The notes under the pieces were generated by a model that saw only the letters and a program-made list of their open reading frames with translations, had not been told where the DNA came from and searched no databases. DNA of 64,000 nt. Source: Paenibacillus sp. yr247 (GTDB taxonomy: Bacteria > Bacillota > Bacilli > Paenibacillales > NBRC-103111). Where the stretch lies: the NCBI RefSeq assembly GCF_900103825.1, contig NZ_FNIF01000008.1, positions 1 through 64,000 of the forward strand. The letters are read 5' to 3'. Positions 25,857 to 32,867 of the stretch are shown here, piece after piece. Both the position numbers and the translations under genes were made by a program. Within the stretch, counting starts at the first letter, position 1. The number at the start of each line of letters is the position of its first letter.

Positions 25857-26045
25857 ATGGAGCTAAACATGAGTGCAGACGAAGTGTTAGGCCAAATTGT
25901 GCAGCTTCACAACACCGGGGAATCACTAGCCAAAAAGAATGTGAAGAAGCTGCATCCTGATCTAATGAAAAACGCGCTGTATTACTACCCAAGTTGGGAG
26001 CATGCCTTGCAAAAGACAGGAGTCAACAACAACAACGTTCACTAA
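25857..26045 (+). CDS. Small conserved protein with a single repeat-like helical domain
   Basis: The 62-residue protein has GGAAAGGAG 9 bases before its ATG. ADEVLGQIVQLHNTGESLAK...LHPDLMKNALYYYPSWEHAL resembles the three-helix DNA-binding repeat (pattern ...a..yf.sW..Al...G) seen in some homing endonucleases and small regulators. I do not recognise a named family. A strong terminator follows, so it is probably expressed as a single gene. Confidence 0.65.
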   Translation: MELNMSADEVLGQIVQLHNTGESLAKKNVKKLHPDLMKNALYYYPSWEHALQKTGVNNNNVH

Positions 26046-26065
26046 CATACATAAGTGCGTAAATA

Positions 26066-26108
26066 AAAAGCTCCGAGAGGGATTAACCGCCTTCGGAGCT
26101 CTTTTTAT
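26066..26108 (+). terminator. Intrinsic terminator
   Basis: AGCTCCGAAGG-like and CCTTCGGAGCT arms (AGCTCCGAGAGG / CCTTCGGAGCT) are followed by CTTTTTATT on the plus strand and by T-rich sequence on the minus strand. It serves the gene at 25857 and possibly the minus-strand gene at 26125. Confidence 0.85.
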
Positions 26109-26124
26109 TAAGTTCCTTACTTCG

Positions 26125-26307
26125 TTATTCAAGAACTTCCCATTCAACCTGCACCGTGCGATCTACCCATGTGCGGATTTTAATTTCAATCGCGCTTTCG
26201 ATTTCTTCGTCCGTCATTTCACCTAGTTTATATTCTGCTATTTCAAGGACATCCTGTTTGACCATTTCGCCAGACACGGCTAGTTGAATTTGAATACGCA
26301 AAGCCAT
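26125..26307 (-). CDS. Short hypothetical protein
   Basis: The 60-residue acidic protein (ALRIQIQLAVSGEMVKQDV...EEIESAIEIKIRTWVDRTVQVEWEVLE) alternates beta-like and helical stretches. AAAAGGG lies just before the ATG, and a TTG two codons on would have better spacing. I do not recognise the family. It shares the terminator at 26066-26108 with the opposing gene. Confidence 0.55.
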   Translation of the reverse strand: MALRIQIQLAVSGEMVKQDVLEIAEYKLGEMTDEEIESAIEIKIRTWVDRTVQVEWEVLE

Positions 26308-26425
26308 CACCCTTTTCTAAAGAAATTGAATCTATGATTTATAAGAAAACTTTCCATTGCTGCTGACCAACTGATTATTTACAATAAAGAAGAACATCGA
26401 ATATAAGATGAAAAGAGGAATACAA

Positions 26426-26713
26426 ATGTCCCGCTCTCAAGCACAAAAAAATCGACAACGTTGTTTACGAGAAGGCAAGCTCGATCCCACCATCCAACGC
26501 TTACATTGGCATGGAATGAATCCAGTATCCAAAAAGACGCCTACACGGAAAGCATTACTAACCAAACAACTTCATAAACATAAATCAAGGAATTTGATCC
26601 ATTCGCATGGTGATGATTCCTTTTTTCATGTTTCATTGTTCTCATGGATCGTTACGCCTTGTTCGGCTGCAAATCGGATTAATGCTTCTCTCTCCTCAGG
26701 ACGAAATATATAG
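26426..26713 (+). CDS. Small basic protein, YqkK-like
   Basis: The protein has 95 residues as annotated. The first 65 are very basic (SRSQAQKNRQRCLREGKLDP; KKTPTRKALLTKQLHKHKSR) and end with SHGDDSFF. This layout recalls the small basic YqkK-type proteins of Bacilli, whose function is unknown. AGAGGAA stands 7 bases before ATG 26426. The last 30 codons overlap the 3' end of the minus-strand gene at 26626-26880 and look unconserved. Confidence 0.6.
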   Translation: MSRSQAQKNRQRCLREGKLDPTIQRLHWHGMNPVSKKTPTRKALLTKQLHKHKSRNLIHSHGDDSFFHVSLFSWIVTPCSAANRINASLSSGRNI

Positions 26714-26880
26714 CTGCAATCAAACCCATTAAAGAACAGCTTCCACTCCCTCACAATTCCATCATCACTCAGTTGAAGCTCCGCTACATATAAGGAATCA
26801 GGCTCGTCCTCGAACTGAAGACCGATGTGAAGTTGAACCTTATCTTCGACAATTTCCTGCTCGCAATAGTCCATGATCAC
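26626..26880 (-). CDS. Hypothetical protein
   Basis: The acidic 84-residue protein has predicted beta strands (KVQLHIGLQFEDEPDSLYVAELQLSDDG, IVREWKLFFNGFDCSYI). GGAGG is 10 bases before the GTG start at 26880; ATG 26874 is an alternative. I do not recognise a family. It converges with the basic-protein gene at 26426 with an 88-base 3' overlap. Confidence 0.6.
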   Translation of the reverse strand: MIMDYCEQEIVEDKVQLHIGLQFEDEPDSLYVAELQLSDDGIVREWKLFFNGFDCSYIFRPEEREALIRFAAEQGVTIHENNET

Positions 26881-26985
26881 TGGTATAGGTCCTCCTATTG
26901 AATAAAATCTTTTTTATTTATATAATATACTAATGCACCCAAGCTAACAAAGATGAGGGCATGCTAGTTTGAGGAGGAATTACTT

Positions 26986-27252
26986 ATGGCATACGATCCG
27001 CAGGTAGTAGATGCAACAATAGTTAGTGATAATAAAAAAAATGGTCTTTTCGAAGTCGTCGTCTCACTAAAAGACCGGAACAAATGCCGCCTTTTCTTCG
27101 AGAGAGATTCCGAAACCGGCATCGGTAAAGTGACTGATTTGAATAGATTGATGAAAGAACCATGTCCGATCTGCCGCAAAGATTACCTTTGCAACTGCCT
27201 TGACCGCTATAAAGACTCCATTGCGGATCAAGCTTTAACACTCATAAAATAA
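26986..27252 (+). CDS. Small protein with a Cys-rich C-terminus
   Basis: The 88-residue protein has a beta-rich N-terminal half (VVDATIVSDNKKNGLFEVVVSLK) and the cysteine cluster EPCPICRKDYLCNCL near residues 58-72, a probable metal site. GAGGAGG is 9 bases before the ATG. I do not recognise a named family. The terminator at 27269-27301 follows directly. Confidence 0.65.
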   Translation: MAYDPQVVDATIVSDNKKNGLFEVVVSLKDRNKCRLFFERDSETGIGKVTDLNRLMKEPCPICRKDYLCNCLDRYKDSIADQALTLIK

Positions 27253-27268
27253 TACATGATGCAGAACG

Positions 27269-27301
27269 AAACCCCCTAGCTTACTAAGCTAAGGGGTTTC
27301 A
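27269..27301 (+). terminator. Intrinsic terminator
   Basis: GAAACCCCCTAGCTT and AAGCTAAGGGGTTTC form a long stem closed by a short ACT loop. It follows the Cys-rich protein gene by 16 bases. Confidence 0.8.
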
Positions 27302-27408
27302 TGATTAGTTGTGACGTTGTCGGTAAAACTTAAACCCACCGGATCCAGCGAGTGTAGGGATACCTTCTTAAAATCGGCTGCTAACGAATGTCTTGACCCT
27401 CTCTCCAC

Positions 27409-27639
27409 TTATTCATAGATGGCTCGGTAAAGCCCTTCCATCAAACTCTGGTAACTGCTTGGTTCAAAGGTTATCTCGGCGAAAGAAACATGAATCACTT
27501 TATTGCTCGTCTTTACTACAAAAAAACTATCTTCTGCACGCTCCGAGTCAATATAGGTATAGCATTCTAGTTGAGTGCTTCCCGTTTTTTTACGCAAAAA
27601 ATCCGTTGCTTCTGTACTCAAATTCGCATATTTAGGCAT
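27409..27639 (-). CDS. Hypothetical protein
   Basis: The 76-residue protein begins PKYANLSTEATDFLRKKTGS and continues with strand-rich ECYTYIDSERAEDSFFVVK...KVIHVSFAEITF. AAAGGA lies 8 bases before the ATG. No named family is recognised and the neighbours give no functional hint. Confidence 0.6.
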   Translation of the reverse strand: MPKYANLSTEATDFLRKKTGSTQLECYTYIDSERAEDSFFVVKTSNKVIHVSFAEITFEPSSYQSLMEGLYRAIYE

Positions 27640-27690
27640 GGTTAGGTTCCTTTCACTTATTTGGCAATGTAATGGTGCTTATTATTGCGT

Positions 27691-27724
27691 ATTTAAGACC
27701 CGGTGCAGCACCGAGTCTCTTTTT
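27691..27724. terminator. Hairpin with T-run between two minus-strand genes
   Basis: AGACCCGGTGC and GCACCGAGTCT form a stem around a short AG centre. The plus strand continues CTCTTTTTT, so the better terminator is in the plus direction, though it also follows the minus-strand gene at 27738. Confidence 0.55.
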
Positions 27725-27737
27725 TACGATCTCATAT

Positions 27738-28163
27738 TCATTTTAAGGGCACCGTTTTCCTCTTCAAGGCCAAATATCCACCTAATAAGGTAACCGGTAC
27801 GATAACGAAGAGGCCAATCAACTCATACCATAACGGAATGCTATGATTGGTTAACATCGAATCAAATCCAATAGCTGCCCCAATGACACCAATACAAGCC
27901 GCGTTGAAATATTCAGCACGCTTCGCAACCTTAGCGGCGATGTATCCGCCAAGAAACGACCAGAACAAGCCAACTACCAACAGTAGAAGTAAAAAACCTA
28001 CATTCGAATAAATAACACTTACATCCTGCTCATTCACTGGGCGATTGGCAAAATATATACTGCCAATTAACGCAGTCGATAAAAACGTACCCGAATTATC
28101 AACGGCTACACCAAGCAATACACCCAGAAAATGAAATTTTCGTTCACTTTTTTGTTCAACCAT
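27738..28163 (-). CDS. Hypothetical four-helix membrane protein
   Basis: The 141-residue protein has four hydrophobic segments (FLGVLLGVAVDNSGTFLSTA, VGFLLLLLVVGLFWSFLGGY, CIGVIGAAIGFDSM, LIGLFVIVPVTLLGGYLAL). AGGAGAG is 11 bases before ATG 28163. I do not recognise the family; a small integral membrane protein of unknown role is all that is supported. Confidence 0.65.
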   Translation of the reverse strand: MVEQKSERKFHFLGVLLGVAVDNSGTFLSTALIGSIYFANRPVNEQDVSVIYSNVGFLLLLLVVGLFWSFLGGYIAAKVAKRAEYFNAACIGVIGAAIGFDSMLTNHSIPLWYELIGLFVIVPVTLLGGYLALKRKTVPLK

Positions 28164-28264
28164 AGATTTTTCTACTCTCCTGATCACTTATCTACCAGCC
28201 TTATCCATAATACCATGAGGCCGACCCAGTATCCAGTTCCATACGTCCCGTGATGTCAACTCCG

Positions 28265-29353
28265 CTATTTCCACCAATTTGCCTTAGGATACTCCATCGC
28301 GTGTAAGAGGACGGTTTGACCAATTTTCGGCGTCGCGATTGGAACATTGTTGGCATGTGCTGCCCTTGTTGCACGCTCCACCGGATCTGACCAGTCGTGC
28401 AGGGATAATGTAAATGCTCCCCAATGTATTGGAATCATCAGCTTTCCTCTCACATCTATATGGGCTTGAACCGTTTCTTCCGGCATCATATGAATATCAG
28501 CCCAGCGTTCTTCATATTGACCGCACTCCATCAACGTAAGATCAAATGGACCATATTTTTGCCCAATTTCTTTGAAATGAGGCGCATACCCACTATCACC
28601 ACTGAAAAAAATGTTGGATTGTTTTCCTTTTATCACCCACGAGCACCATAACGTAGCCCCGTGGTCCGTGATGCTTCTCCCCGAGAAGTGCGTAGCCGGA
28701 GTACAAGCTAATGTGAGTCCTTCAAACGTAAACTCGTCCCACCAATCATACTCATCGATCTTATCCGGCTGGACACCCCATCTGATCAAATGACTTCCAA
28801 CCCCAAGCGGGACAAGAAACTTGTTCACTTTATGCTTTAATTTCATAATAGATCCATAATCCAAATGATCATAATGATCATGTGACAAAAGAACAGCATC
28901 AATCACAGGGAGCTGCGCAATTTCAAAAGGCAACCCGCCACTGTACCTTCCCTTACCGAACCTTGGAAATGGCGAAGGCGCTTTTCCAAACATCGGATCT
29001 AATAACAGGGCTTTCCCTTCAATCGCCACTAAAGAAGCAGAATGGCCAAACCAAGTCACTTTCGTTTCCAAATCCTTTATCAAAGATGGTGTTTCCATCG
29101 CTAATGGCCTTTTAGGACGACGGTTTGGACTACTTTTGGCGAAATCAAGCAATATACCCATCGTTTTTTTAAAGCTCCCATCCGTCATCGTAGGCACAGG
29201 ATTTTGGAATTTCCCATTAACATACTGAGACGAACGAGAGAATGCTTGCACCTTCGCCTTCGACGGTTTTTGCCCAAAAACCGGGTAAACGTTCATAAAT
29301 AGAACAAAAACAATCACAATTCCAATAACAATACTTGTCAAAATTAGTAACAA
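28265..29353 (-). CDS. Metallo-beta-lactamase-fold hydrolase (NAPE-PLD/UlaG-like)
   Basis: The 362-residue protein has an N-terminal membrane helix (SIVIGIVIVFVLFMNVYPV) followed by an MBL domain. WFGHSASLV, LLLDPMF, the metal motif LLSHDHYDHLD, PATHFSGR, FFSGDSGY and IPIHWGAF follow the order of the NAPE-phospholipase D / UlaG-like group. Such enzymes cleave phosphodiesters; the substrate here is unknown. The start is probably TTG at 29353 with a weak GGGGG upstream. Confidence 0.82.
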   Translation of the reverse strand: MLLILTSIVIGIVIVFVLFMNVYPVFGQKPSKAKVQAFSRSSQYVNGKFQNPVPTMTDGSFKKTMGILLDFAKSSPNRRPKRPLAMETPSLIKDLETKVTWFGHSASLVAIEGKALLLDPMFGKAPSPFPRFGKGRYSGGLPFEIAQLPVIDAVLLSHDHYDHLDYGSIMKLKHKVNKFLVPLGVGSHLIRWGVQPDKIDEYDWWDEFTFEGLTLACTPATHFSGRSITDHGATLWCSWVIKGKQSNIFFSGDSGYAPHFKEIGQKYGPFDLTLMECGQYEERWADIHMMPEETVQAHIDVRGKLMIPIHWGAFTLSLHDWSDPVERATRAAHANNVPIATPKIGQTVLLHAMEYPKANWWK

Positions 29354-29595
29354 CTTCGCGCCCCCAAGCTTAAACTTTATGGATTAGTCTTTTAATTTTT
29401 CAATGCCTATATTCGAAGTATTATCTTTGAAAATTAATTGACTAGATGTAATAACGTAAATGTTCATCGTGTGGTTCCAAGATTTTATTAACATTCCTGA
29501 TTTTTCAGCCTGGAAAAGTCTCCATTTAAATCAAAGAAAGACACATTTTTTTTCACCACATTAGGGACAATAGCACAATCAGTCAATTTGCCCAA

Positions 29596-29622
29596 ACATT
29601 CCTTAAAAATAGTCATAAGCTA
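29596..29622 (+). promoter_or_regulatory. Sigma-K-type promoter before the YjcZ peptide gene
   Basis: AC at 29596-29597, a 16-base spacer, then CATAAGCTA at 29614-29622 fits the sigma-K consensus (AC, N16-17, CATANNNTA) exactly. It lies about 40 bases before the ATG at 29664. Sigma-K drives late mother-cell genes, which suits a spore-envelope peptide. The rest of 29354-29590 shows no gene. Confidence 0.6.
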
Positions 29623-29663
29623 TCTCGAAACACAAAACCAATATCAGTTGGAGGTTGATTCGG

Positions 29664-29759
29664 ATGAGTTGTGCACCTGGCGTAGGTTATACTTCTTCAG
29701 CAGCAATTTTAGTACTTTTCATTTTACTGGTAATTATCACTAGCGCTTTTGTTTGGTAA
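29664..29759 (+). CDS. YjcZ-family sporulation micropeptide
   Basis: The 31-residue peptide starts SCAPGVGYTSSAAILVLFIL and ends in LVIITSAFVW. A Gly/Ser/Tyr-containing head followed by one hydrophobic helix is the YjcZ pattern (B. subtilis YjcZ and relatives). Members are small membrane peptides made during sporulation. GGAGG is 9 bases before the ATG, and a sigma-K-like promoter and a hairpin flank the gene. It is too short for standard gene finding. Confidence 0.82.
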   Translation: MSCAPGVGYTSSAAILVLFILLVIITSAFVW

Positions 29760-29774
29760 TTCTAAAACAAATAC

Positions 29775-29808
29775 AGGAAGACTACCTAGTCACTTAGGTA
29801 GTCTTCCT
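29775..29808 (+). terminator. Perfect 13-bp hairpin after the YjcZ peptide gene
   Basis: AGGAAGACTACCT and AGGTAGTCTTCCT flank an AGTCACTT loop. The T-run is poor, but position 16 bases after the stop suggests a transcript end. Confidence 0.65.
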
Positions 29809-29847
29809 GACATTTGTCTGGCTGCCTTATGGCGAAATAATAAAATT

Positions 29848-29880
29848 GAAAAAGAACGCGCTGAGCAGAGCGCCCTTTTT
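29848..29880 (-). terminator. Intrinsic terminator after the XRE regulator gene
   Basis: On the minus strand AAGGGCGCT-CTGCTC-AGCGCGTTCTTTTTC gives a GC-rich stem and T-run just after the stop at 29894. Confidence 0.8.
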
Positions 29881-29893
29881 GATATATAACTAG

Positions 29894-30121
29894 TTAATGC
29901 ACATTAGCCTCAATCGTGATTAATTCGTATAGATCATTCACATCACACCCTAGGGTGTCAGCAATGGATATGGCAGACTTAAGCGGCATGATTCTCTTGT
30001 TTTCCACAAAGTCGATTAACCGCTCTGGTTTGTAAAGCAATGTTTGTGCAAGGTCTTCAACGGTCATGCCGGATTCATGTAATCGTTCACTAAGCAGGCA
30101 ACGACCGAGATCATATTTCAT
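29894..30121 (-). CDS. Small XRE-family helix-turn-helix regulator
   Basis: The 75-residue protein is almost entirely one Cro/CI-type domain: LLSERLHESGMTVEDLAQTL, PERLIDFVENKRIMPLKSAI, SIADTLGCDVNDLYELI. GGAGG is about 8 bases before the ATG. No operator or target is evident. It stands alone between two hairpins, upstream in position to spo0A. Confidence 0.8.
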   Translation of the reverse strand: MKYDLGRCLLSERLHESGMTVEDLAQTLLYKPERLIDFVENKRIMPLKSAISIADTLGCDVNDLYELITIEANVH

Positions 30122-30240
30122 ATGCTGGTATCCTCCGAATCATTCATTCTCCGATATGCACCCTATTCTACCACTTAATTAGAAAATTCATGCACACTCA
30201 TTCCAAGAGTATCCGCAAAATCAGAAGAGCCTATATACAA

Positions 30241-30272
30241 ACACCCAACAAACCATAAGGTTTATTGGGTGA
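30241..30272 (-). terminator. Hairpin between spo0A and the XRE gene
   Basis: CACCCAACAAACC and GGTTTATTGGGTG form a stem of about 12 pairs with an ATAA loop. It lies about 110 bases past the spo0A stop and probably ends its transcript. The rest of 30122-30381 shows no gene. Confidence 0.6.
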
Positions 30273-30381
30273 GATGGGAAAAGTTGATAGGTTCGAAATC
30301 AAAGTTTATCGATTTGCGCTAACTGGTAACAAGGGACTTCCAGCTCTTTAAAACCTTTACCACACAAAGATTCTAACCCTC

Positions 30382-31176
30382 TCAAGAAACCTTGTGTTCG
30401 ATGCGAAGTTTATCTGCCACCATGGCGATAAATTCAGAATTTGTTGGTTTTGACTTTGAGATGTTAATCGTATATCCAAAAATGAACGAAATCGAATCAA
30501 TGTTGCCGCGCGTCCATGCGACTTCAATCGCATGCCTTATTGCACGCTCAACGCGGCTAGGTGTTGTTTTGTACTTTTCAGCGATAGCAGGGTACAACGT
30601 TTTGGTGATAGCTCCGAGAATTTCGATATTGTTGTAGACCATCGTAATCGCTTCGCGAAGATATTGATACCCTTTAATATGCGCAGGAACTCCGATTTCA
30701 TGTATGATGCTTGTGATATTCGCATCTAAATTTTTACCTTTTGGCATATGTACAACATTTGCACGGGTCGTGGAAGTTGTAGACGATGTTTGATTGCTGC
30801 CAACAAGCTGGCGAATACGATTCGTTAACGTTTCCATATCAAAAGGCTTCAATATGTAATAAGAGGCTCCAAGTTGTACAGCTTTTTGAGTGATGTTTTC
30901 TTGCCCAAAAGCAGTTAGCATGATGATTTTCGGTTGTGAAGGAAGATTCATCTCACGCATTTTCTCAAGTACACCCAGACCATCCAAGTGAGGCATAATA
31001 ATATCTAAAATGAGTACATCCGGCAGTTCCCGTTGTTGTTCGAGAAAACGAAGAACTTCGTTACCGTTGTACGACACTCCCACAATTTCCATATCCTCTT
31101 GCTCACCAATAAACTCTGATAATAAATGGGTAAACTCACGATTGTCGTCTGCTAGCAATACTTGAATTTTTTGCAA
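30382..31176 (-). CDS. spo0A: Sporulation master regulator Spo0A
   Basis: The 264-residue response regulator has a receiver domain with acidic pocket LLADDNREF, phosphorylated Asp in [16 protein letters not shown] (about residue 56), TAFGQEN and the Lys in ILKPFDME. After a linker comes the DNA-binding domain with the sigma-A contact and helix-turn-helix region ([39 protein letters not shown]). It binds 0A boxes (TGTCGAA) and starts sporulation. The start is TTG at 31176 with AAAGGAGG 9 bases before. Three perfect 0A boxes lie upstream. Confidence 0.98.
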   Translation of the reverse strand: MQKIQVLLADDNREFTHLLSEFIGEQEDMEIVGVSYNGNEVLRFLEQQRELPDVLILDIIMPHLDGLGVLEKMREMNLPSQPKIIMLTAFGQENITQKAVQLGASYYILKPFDMETLTNRIRQLVGSNQTSSTTSTTRANVVHMPKGKNLDANITSIIHEIGVPAHIKGYQYLREAITMVYNNIEILGAITKTLYPAIAEKYKTTPSRVERAIRHAIEVAWTRGNIDSISFIFGYTINISKSKPTNSEFIAMVADKLRIEHKVS

Positions 31177-31231
31177 CTTAAAATCCTCCTTTAGCTACTA
31201 GTACAAGTTTGTAATTTCTCTCTTAAGTAAA

Positions 31232-31261
31232 GGTATTCGACACCCTAACTTAAATTCCTTC
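31232..31261 (-). promoter_or_regulatory. Candidate sigma-H promoter of spo0A
   Basis: On the minus strand AAGGAATTT (31260-31252) fits the sigma-H -35 RNAGGAWWW. GTCGAATAC about 10-12 bases on fits the -10 RNNGAATWW. The -10 overlaps a TGTCGAA 0A box, so bound Spo0A could compete with polymerase. Confidence 0.55.
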
Positions 31262-31344
31262 TGTCGAATATTATTTTTCTTTTCTTTTAATTGACTTTCT
31301 TATATAATATTATATTTATCTTCTACATCCTACATTTTTCGACA
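31236..31344 (-). promoter_or_regulatory. Three Spo0A boxes upstream of spo0A
   Basis: Exact matches to TGTCGAA or its complement are at 31236-31242, 31262-31268 and 31338-31344. They lie between spo0A and spoIVB and imply autoregulation, as known in B. subtilis. Confidence 0.75.
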
Positions 31345-31393
31345 AAATCAAGCCAAATGGGTATTCCCTTGTAGAATGAGGTTAAAATAAAAT

Positions 31394-31430
31394 AAAGAAT
31401 CAAAGGCTTTTAACTCGCCTTTGATTCTTT
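31394..31430 (-). terminator. Intrinsic terminator overlapping the end of spoIVB
   Basis: AAAGAATCAAAGGC and GCCTTTGATTCTTT make a perfect 14-bp stem with a 9-base loop, followed on the minus strand by ATTTTATTTT. The 5' arm contains the last codons of spoIVB, and the stop codon sits in the loop. Confidence 0.9.
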
Positions 31431-32750
31431 GTAAGAGCCTCCTGAAGAAGGTCTAAGGATAATGCCTGAATCCTGAAGCATCCACTCAATGAAACAGCCA
31501 TAGCCACTTGTAGGATCATTGACAAACACATGTGTGACAGCACCAATTAATTTACCATTCTGGATAATGGGACTGCCGCTCATCCCTTGAACAATTCCGC
31601 CTGTTTTATCTAATAATCTTGGATCTGTGATTTTAATCACCATGCCCTTTGTTCCAGGAAAATCTTGTTTGGATACATGAACAACCTGAATGTCAAACTT
31701 CTCGACCTTCTGTCCTTCCACAACGGTATAGATTTGGGCTGGGCCTTCTTTCACTTCTTCAGCGAAAGCAACAGGAATGGCTTCTTTGTCCAAGCTGTGG
31801 TCAGGCGCAGCATACATTTTTCCGAAGATACCGAAAGCCGTGTTTTTTTCAATATTACCTATCACTTTACTGTCTTTGTACAAGGTAGCATGCTTCTCAC
31901 CAGGATCTCCATTGTGACTCTTAGAAATCGACGTTACATTGGAGTACACAATATCGCCGTCACCAACGATGATTGGCGTTTGGGTATCCATATCGGTGAT
32001 AACATGTCCCAGTGCTCCGTATACGCCTTGATCAGGCGCGTAGAAGGTTAAGGTGCCCACACCTGCAGCTGAATCGCGTATATAAAGGCCTAAGCGATAG
32101 GACTTATCTACAACGTCGTAGACAGGCTGAAGTTTTACAGCAATCTCTTCGTTGTTACGAAGAATTTTTAGCTCCAGTGGTGTTTTGCTCTCACCAGATT
32201 TGGCAACGAGGTCAGCAACCTTACTTACATCTTTCGAATCTTTGCCATTAATCTTTGTAATTAAATCACCGACTTGAATTTTCGCTTCTTCACCAGGTGA
32301 AACTTTTTGGTCGGGGGCAACTGTTACTAAATGATGACCTACGACCAAAATACCGGCAGACTTAATTTTCACACCGATCGTTTGACCACCCGGGATGACT
32401 TTCAAATCGGGTACTACATTGACTTTAACTGTCTTGATTGGGATTGCACCGAACAGCTTGAGCTTCATTTCTGTTTGCCCAGAATGATCGGATTGCAAAG
32501 AAATGGGTTCGTTGAGATTAACTTGAAATGAGTGCTTGGCATTGCCGTTCACTTTTACAATGTCCGTATCTTTGACCGTTACTTGGGCGCTGACCGGCAT
32601 TGTTAATTGAAGCTGCTTCCCCTGCCCGCTGAATAAGCGAAGTTCCTGAGGGAAGGAGGCAAAGCTTTGAAAAGGCGGAGACAAACTTACCATACAAACG
32701 AAGAAGACGAGCAGGAGTCCGAACAATCTTTTTCTTTTGCTGGATTGCAA
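31410..32750 (-). CDS. spoIVB: SpoIVB serine peptidase (sigma-K checkpoint signal)
   Basis: The protein has about 446 residues: a basic N-terminus and membrane anchor (LFGLLLVFFVCMVSLS), a PDZ domain (SPGEEAKIQVGDLITKINGK), and an S55 peptidase domain with His in YGALGHVITD and Ser in QGMSGSPIIQNGKLIGA. It is secreted from the forespore and cleaves SpoIVFA, freeing pro-sigma-K processing. TTG at 32750 has AGGAG 10 bases before it; GTG at 32759 has only one base of spacing. It follows recN, as in Bacilli. Confidence 0.94.
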   Translation of the reverse strand: MQSSKRKRLFGLLLVFFVCMVSLSPPFQSFASFPQELRLFSGQGKQLQLTMPVSAQVTVKDTDIVKVNGNAKHSFQVNLNEPISLQSDHSGQTEMKLKLFGAIPIKTVKVNVVPDLKVIPGGQTIGVKIKSAGILVVGHHLVTVAPDQKVSPGEEAKIQVGDLITKINGKDSKDVSKVADLVAKSGESKTPLELKILRNNEEIAVKLQPVYDVVDKSYRLGLYIRDSAAGVGTLTFYAPDQGVYGALGHVITDMDTQTPIIVGDGDIVYSNVTSISKSHNGDPGEKHATLYKDSKVIGNIEKNTAFGIFGKMYAAPDHSLDKEAIPVAFAEEVKEGPAQIYTVVEGQKVEKFDIQVVHVSKQDFPGTKGMVIKITDPRLLDKTGGIVQGMSGSPIIQNGKLIGAVTHVFVNDPTSGYGCFIEWMLQDSGIILRPSSGGSYKESKAS

Positions 32751-32867
32751 TATCTTCACGCTCCTTCACACATCTTGAGCCCTGACGATCAACGTCGTCA
32801 AATGCGTACCTATAAGTTAACCTCACTCTCACTGTTTTATAACTGAAAATGATGACTATCTATACTT

